Below are positions 61,201 through 64,000 of a DNA stretch of 64,000 nt, piece after piece; position 1 is the stretch's first letter, and each line of letters begins with the position of its first letter. Made by a program: the position numbers and the translations under genes. The notes below the pieces were generated by a model. That model worked only from the letters and a program-made list of their open reading frames with translations, ran no database searches and was not told the origin of the DNA. Location: positions 15,701,094-15,765,093 of the forward strand of contig NC_092563.1 of NCBI RefSeq assembly GCF_037975245.1, given 5' to 3'. This DNA is from Apostichopus japonicus (Eukaryota; Echinodermata; Holothuroidea; Aspidochirotida; Stichopodidae).

Positions 61201-63813
61201 GGTGTCACCGAGTTATAAGAGTATGACTTATGTATCTGACTCATGTGACTAAGGACTAACTACCTGACTGACTCACCTTATAGCTGCGACTCTACAGGCC
61301 CTCATTACTAGTCCTCTGAGATTGAAGTCAAAGTCAAAACTGGGACCTTTGGCTGTCACAGTGCCTACCAAGGATGTAGATATTTCTGCACTCTTCTTCT
61401 GAGGCAACGCAGAGGTATTAAGACAAAACTTGGAACTGGCAGGCTCGTCTGAAAATAATCTGTTTGGTCGGAATATCTGTAAATAAAGTACCAATTAGTA
61501 TAATGAGCAGCACAACTACTTAGCAGATTCTATTGTTTTAGTAATATCTGGGCTCCCAATACAATCTCTTTCTTCTCTATATGATAGAAATTTTTGTATC
61601 ACCGGACATGGATATCAATATGCTGCCATAAATATTAGCCCTATATAGTATATTTATGGCAATTTTGTTTTAGAGATTTGCACCCAATCATAAGCAGTCA
61701 ACTTGATGCAAACTGTCTGAAATACAAATTGTCACCACTTTCACTCATTGAGAAAGAAGGATAAGAAACAATCAAAAAATAAAAATAAACAAAAATGCTG
61801 CACTTTGAGTGGAATTTGCCATAATCTGATGGGTATTAGACTAGATTGTTAAAAGAAAGATAAGGTAACTTAAGAACTCTAAATGCTGTTTTAATCCACC
61901 AATACACTCCAGAAGTGATAAAATTAAGGAAAAGACTAAAGATAGTTGAAAATAAAAATGAATCAATCAATCTATAGGAGACATTATTGTTACAGGTTGG
62001 ATAAATTAGTTTCTAATTCTCTAATTAGGAGTAGCCCAAACAAACATAGCCTCATAGATCACTCAGGTTATTAAGCATCCAATCATATGTGAGAATAATG
62101 CAGGGTTTTGTCCAGATACTGACAAGATATTTAAACCAATGAACAATGTAGTTTGAAGAATTTGTCATCTTTTATTATTAAAATGATCTGCTATGCAATA
62201 AACTAATAAACAAAGTAAAACAGCCTACAGCTTTCATCTAACAGCTTGAGAATGGAACCACATTTATATATGAAAGATTAATGAACCAGAATGACCTTTG
62301 AATATCTATACCAGCTGGTCATAAGATTATCAACTTGGAAACAACTCTACAGAAGTGTGACTCACGATTTGGAGGAAGGCAAGCTTGTGTGAATAATTGC
62401 AGTTTGTTGAAATACTAAATGGTACAGCTTACAGCAAATGCACACTGAAAGAGTACTGTTTCCTTGTGTATTATATAGGATCTGATATTAAACAAAGCAA
62501 ACAGATTAGCCTTCATCTAACAGCTCAAGAATGGAAACCACATTAACATATGATGCATAATGAACCAGAATGACCTTTGACATTTACACTAATTTATAGT
62601 AGGTGGTATCCATATTTTATCAACATGACAACAACACCTCAGAATTCTGAAAGTTGTTACCTAAACTGATAATTGCAATTTAACCATTTTGCAATGCAAC
62701 ACCTGATAAAACTGACTGATAAAATACTGTGGCTCCTGTGTAAAAATAAAATTAAAAAAATACTTCACATCTTTGATCTTGTATAGCAATTTGACCATTT
62801 TGCATAGCATTTTGCAATGGGACACCTGATAAAACTGAATGATAAAATAATATGGTTCCTGTGTAAAAAAAAAATTAAAACAAATAATACACATCTTTGA
62901 ACTTGTATGTCAATTTGACCATTTTGCATGGCATTTTGCAATGCGATGTACCGGATAAATTAATTCCCTGTCCCAAACTTACCGGTCTGGAGGTGCTGGC
63001 AACATCTTGCGATGGTGTTACACCAAGAGCTGCTGATGATGATGGTTGCGAACCATTGGAGTCAGATATTTGACAGAAATATGTACACAGCAAGACTGTT
63101 TCTCCTGTATCTGGTAGTAACATAGTTTGCCTGTGAGAGGAAAATGTATGTAATCATAAATTCAGTTCCTTTTAAAACTGAAAATACTGTATATTATCTC
63201 CATTGCCAGTCTCTTTACCCAGGTGTAATAATGGGGACCTGTGAGATAACTTGTCAGTTGGGTTCTGTTTAGCTGCTGCCTGTGTGGAGGGATTGTCTCT
63301 ATGTCTGACAGGTTATCATTGACCAGCGTAATATTGTGATGCGCCTTGAGATCGTTATCTGTGGATGAGCATACGCTTTTCAATTATCTTATATTATTAT
63401 ATCACAGCAATGTCTGAAAATTATATAACTGAACCATAATGACCAATCAGATTGTGGCAAACATCAGAACCATTACGAAAATAATCTACTTTGAAATCTG
63501 ATGACAGAACTTATCCAGTAAAGGTCAACCTCTTAGCATGATTACCATATTGTAGTACATGAAGCTAATATGAACTGCATGACTGGACAAAGTCTGTGAC
63601 AGAATAATTCTTACCAAGGAGGATGAATTGTGAGTGATGAGCCAACTTGAAGTTTATGATCCTCGACAGTCCTACGGTTGAACAAGACCACCAGCCTCTC
63701 CGGTAGGTCACCCTCATGCCGTTCTCGGTCAGAGGCGGTCAAGGTTTGACAGCGGGCCACAAACGACCCTCGAGAGGCGGTCATGGTCTCTATTCTCACT
63801 GAGCACGATGAAC
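46124..63813 (-). CDS. SPIDR: SPIDR-like DNA repair scaffold protein, C-terminal 584 residues
   Basis: SPIDR (KIAA0146) is a nuclear scaffold that links BLM helicase and RAD51 in homologous recombination. Eleven exons join in frame (transcript order): 63813-63615, 63130-62983, 61476-61277, 59909-59745, 51993-51903, 50944-50822, 49896-49602, 48691-48521, 47525-47438, 46776-46656 and 46279-46124 (TGA). The first in-window codon is split, so earlier exons lie right of the window. Identification rests on LTIHPPW followed by a CTYFCQI strand, and on a C-terminal zinc-ribbon-like unit: SWPECNMCG in one exon and LFCLMCKLEVTSPV in the next. The C terminus KTNCFVRKS...LEEI also agrees with the family. 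I recall these features from vertebrate SPIDR, without a database search. OB-fold-like segments such as WRLLVQDRDGTFFEV recur. The sulfotransferase gene lies in the intron 51994-59744 on the other strand. SHLD2, another OB-fold repair protein, is the main alternative. Confidence 0.82.
46656..46776 (-). CDS. SPIDR: SPIDR exon: second half of zinc-ribbon-like unit
   Basis: 121 bp, acceptor ccacag, donor gtaagt. It encodes GGKLFCLMCKLEVTSPVTKI with the second Cys pair (CLMC), then a beta-rich segment. Confidence 0.88.
47438..47525 (-). CDS. SPIDR: SPIDR exon: first half of zinc-ribbon-like unit
   Basis: 88 bp, acceptor ttccag, donor gtgtgt. It encodes TMEGVDQDTAYSWPECNMCG with the first Cys pair (CNMC). 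Confidence 0.88.
48521..48691 (-). CDS. SPIDR: SPIDR exon
   Basis: 171 bp, acceptor ctaacag, donor gtctgt. It encodes DGSFILDCYSRVRRNRDAEE, a charged stretch, and then ELTDVSPANTLVTLT, which leads into the GTMEGV strand of the next exon. Confidence 0.85.
49602..49896 (-). CDS. SPIDR: SPIDR exon
   Basis: 295 bp, acceptor tttttcag, donor gtatac. It encodes SSSRLHHRVSFIATLIHITS at the start and DLKELSGPRLQFEDVHIKE at the end; this reads like an OB-fold with a variable loop. Confidence 0.85.
50822..50944 (-). CDS. SPIDR: SPIDR exon
   Basis: 123 bp, phase 0 at both ends, acceptor ctttacag, donor gtattt. It encodes SISYIVNLDNAERVSECKDD and ends FDYRPLVYHKLSDILQ. Confidence 0.82.
51903..51993 (-). 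CDS. SPIDR: SPIDR exon
   Basis: 91 bp, acceptor ttcaacag, donor gtaaaa. It encodes NPNLFSMIDSLSQPVTLAED and a Ser/Asn/Thr-rich end. It was found by matching phases; its low conservation makes it the least certain exon. Confidence 0.7.
52500..52620 (-). mobile_element. tRNA-derived SINE, family D, copy 1
   Basis: On the minus strand the head reads tagcctagtggttagggtgt (A-box) and gtgttcgaatccggg (B-box), followed by a short body ending at an AT-rich microsatellite (52437-52500). It sits inside SPIDR intron 51994-59744, in the same orientation as SPIDR. Confidence 0.72.
52657..52866. repeat. Inverted repeat between the two family D SINEs
   Basis: Arms tttacctccatttcattaac (near 52660) and gttaatgaaatggaggtaaa (near 52845) are reverse complements, extended by aaagtttgttc and gaacagactttt. 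The spacer is about 140 bp. It may be another small foldback element. Confidence 0.7.
52890..52961 (-). mobile_element. tRNA-derived SINE, family D, truncated copy 2
   Basis: It repeats gaaatcgtagtgagt through ccgaacccg of copy 1 (body and B-box) and stops at the B-box, so the A-box half is missing. It ends 31 bp before the ORF at 52992. Confidence 0.72.
52992..53166 (+). CDS. Unidentified terminal-exon-like ORF
   Basis: A good 3' splice site (ttctgttctttcgtag) is followed by an open frame of 58 codons to TAA at 53164. It reads LQNVCKSIAKETGCSQLELD, then CEFESPQKTISFTVSLYQQC and ends GQLKITVYPLIIK. The alternating hydrophobic pattern looks like real protein rather than random AT-rich ORF sequence. 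I do not recognise the family. No upstream partner exon was found on the plus strand nearby, so it may be a relic or the last exon of a small gene nested in the SPIDR intron. Confidence 0.4.
53167..54673. other. Part of SPIDR intron upstream of the sulfotransferase
   Basis: No coding segment seen. A short direct duplication (gtactattcaaactag plus agctgtc) occurs at about 54487 and 54521. The sulfotransferase promoter should be here; no TATA box is evident near 54640. Confidence 0.45.
54674..54789 (+). CDS. Sulfotransferase exon 1 (signal anchor)
   Basis: 116 bp from ATG to a gtaagt donor, ending in phase 2 (CA). It encodes the cytosolic tail, the membrane anchor and the start of the stem. 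Confidence 0.85.
54674..57487 (+). CDS. Golgi-type membrane sulfotransferase, two exons, complete
   Basis: Predicted PAPS-dependent carbohydrate sulfotransferase. Exons are 54674-54789 and 56506-57487 (TAG), for 365 residues. The ATG has A at -3. Residues 12-30 (AIAIVSIIALFCAAPFLLS) form one N-terminal membrane anchor after a short cytosolic tail, the type II topology of Golgi sulfotransferases. VFLHNPKSGGTT (98-109) is the 5'-phosphosulfate-binding loop. YFTMVREPYDRVVSHYYF (172-189) is the 3'-phosphate-binding strand and helix with the usual Arg and Ser. N-glycosylation sites are at NQT (59) and NES (93). The C terminus is a charged helix. The motifs fit the HS2ST/HS6ST-like superfamily, but I cannot assign the acceptor glycan. 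The gene lies wholly in an intron of the SPIDR-like gene, on the opposite strand. Confidence 0.9.
56506..57487 (+). CDS. Sulfotransferase exon 2 (catalytic domain)
   Basis: 982 bp with acceptor ctctttcag, completing the Gln codon from exon 1 and ending in TAG. It contains the entire catalytic domain. Its codon use is markedly more GC-rich than the surrounding DNA, as expected for real coding sequence. Confidence 0.93.
58529..58551 (+). promoter_or_regulatory. Candidate sulfotransferase polyadenylation signals
   Basis: AATAAA at 58529-58534 and 58546-58551, about 1.05 kb after the stop. The AT-rich 57488-58528 would be the 3' UTR. Confidence 0.4.
59091..59391 (-). mobile_element. tRNA-derived SINE, family A, copy 2
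   Basis: It matches 14358-14658 over head, body and tail. Shared words include gggcttatggatta, aagtcatttcagatgg and atcccgattg near the head. The tail is the plus-strand aataataataatactaatac at 59091-59113. The B-box has drifted (rc ggggttcgatctcc). It lies within the SPIDR intron. Confidence 0.75.
59745..59909 (-). CDS. SPIDR: SPIDR exon
   Basis: 165 bp, enters in phase 2 after an aaaaaag acceptor with a weak pyrimidine tract, donor gtaata. It encodes PSDLDKPDKWRLLVQDRDGT and then FFEVNTKSAEDLTMWQGKL, an OB-fold-like beta pattern. Its exit phase (2) matches the exon at 51903, 7.75 kb away. Confidence 0.82.
60420..61366 (-). repeat. Exon-derived tandem array, about 159-bp unit, six copies
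   Basis: The junction cttatagctg recurs at about 60482, 60641, 60798, 60958, 61118 and 61277 on the plus strand. Each unit on the minus strand contains the last ~90 bp of a SPIDR exon, the same gtgagt donor and about 70 bp of intron. The right-most copy is the real exon end (61277-61366). The five others also have no stop codon in the SPIDR frame and keep the donor, but lack the first half of the exon and an obvious acceptor. Confidence 0.93.
61277..61476 (-). CDS. SPIDR: SPIDR exon whose 3' half is tandemly repeated downstream
   Basis: 200 bp, acceptor tttacag, donor gtgagt, phase 0 in and phase 2 out. It encodes IFRPNRLFSDEPASSKF and ends SFDFDFNLRGLVMRACRVAA. The last ~90 bp plus donor and intron are repeated five more times to the left (60420-61276). 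Confidence 0.87.
62210..62680. repeat. Diverged direct duplication, about 279 bp apart
   Basis: Segments around 62230-62360 and 62509-62650 share cttcatctaacagct, agaatgg, aaccacatt and taatgaaccagaatgacctt. SPIDR intron, with no coding content. Confidence 0.75.
62685..62948. repeat. Tandem duplication, about 125-bp unit, two copies
   Basis: The block caatttgaccattttgcat to cctgtgtaaaaataaaatta occurs twice in tandem (gcaatgcaacacctgataaa at about 62691 and gcaatgggacacctgataaa at about 62814) and starts a third time at 62911. It ends about 35 bp before the SPIDR exon at 62983. Confidence 0.85.
62983..63130 (-). CDS. SPIDR: SPIDR exon
   Basis: 148 bp, acceptor tcacag, donor gtaagt. It completes the Trp codon of HPPW and encodes TMLLPDTGETVLLCTYFCQI, then a Ser-rich linker ending TSRP. 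Confidence 0.87.
63615..63813 (-). CDS. SPIDR: SPIDR exon (first in window)
   Basis: 199 bp, acceptor tttcag, donor gtaag, enters with two bases of a split codon. It encodes SFVARCQTLTASDRERHEGD and LPERLVVLFNRRTVEDHKLQ, then the VGSSLTIHPPW motif across the next junction. Confidence 0.85.
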
Positions 63814-64000
63814 CTGAAAAGGGCACAAACAATAAACAACATATAATTGTCAAGGTATAGTATTGTATCTAGTCAAGAATGTTTCATGGCTAGGAAAGTT
63901 AAACATTTCCAACACGACCAGCTGCCTTTTCTGACAAAAAGAATCTCCAACATGACAAATGGATTTCTCTCTCAAGAACCGTATTGGGTAGCTTCTGTCT
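63814..64000. other. SPIDR intron running off the window
   Basis: After the acceptor at 63814-63816 (minus strand) no further exon is seen to position 64000. Confidence 0.5.

Overview
The window is a piece of an invertebrate nuclear genome: AT-rich, with small exons bounded by GT-AG introns, many short transposons and tandem repeats, and no bacterial-type operon. The gene content (a fusilli/ESRP splicing regulator, PEDS1/TMEM189, a SPIDR-like DNA repair scaffold and a Golgi-type sulfotransferase) is animal. The frequent TAGGCCTA-type words and the short DNA transposons are what I associate with echinoderms, possibly a sea cucumber, but that species guess is inference.

Layout. (1) 1-9354, plus strand: the 3' part of an ESRP/fusilli gene, seven exons covering the end of RRM1, RRM2, RRM3 and a fourth RRM-like unit with the stop; earlier exons lie left of the window. 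Its introns carry hAT-type MITEs at 5252-5844 and 7375-8198, the second with another MITE inserted in it. (2) 9355-25513: gene-poor DNA between two convergent genes, holding a long inverted repeat (13060-13413), a tRNA-derived SINE (14358-14658) and a 36-bp minisatellite (20571-21086). (3) 25514-42110, minus strand: a complete PEDS1 gene in four exons (274 aa). Its 12.6 kb first intron is filled with tandem arrays and a nest of hAT-type elements. (4) 42111-45423: intergenic. (5) 46124-63813, minus strand: the last eleven exons (584 aa) of a SPIDR-like gene whose 5' end lies right of the window. Its 7.75 kb intron (51994-59744) contains, on the opposite strand, a complete two-exon type II membrane sulfotransferase gene (54674-57487) and an unexplained plus-strand terminal-exon-like ORF (52992-53166).

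The genes are unrelated in function: epithelial splicing control (ESRP), plasmalogen synthesis in the ER (PEDS1), homologous recombination (SPIDR) and sulfation of glycans in the Golgi. Nothing suggests that they form a pathway. The most unusual structure is a tandem array (about 60420-61366) in which the 3' half of a SPIDR exon, with its splice donor and adjacent intron, is repeated about every 159 bp. All five extra copies keep the reading frame open. The transposon calls rest on 8-bp target-site duplications read directly from the sequence.
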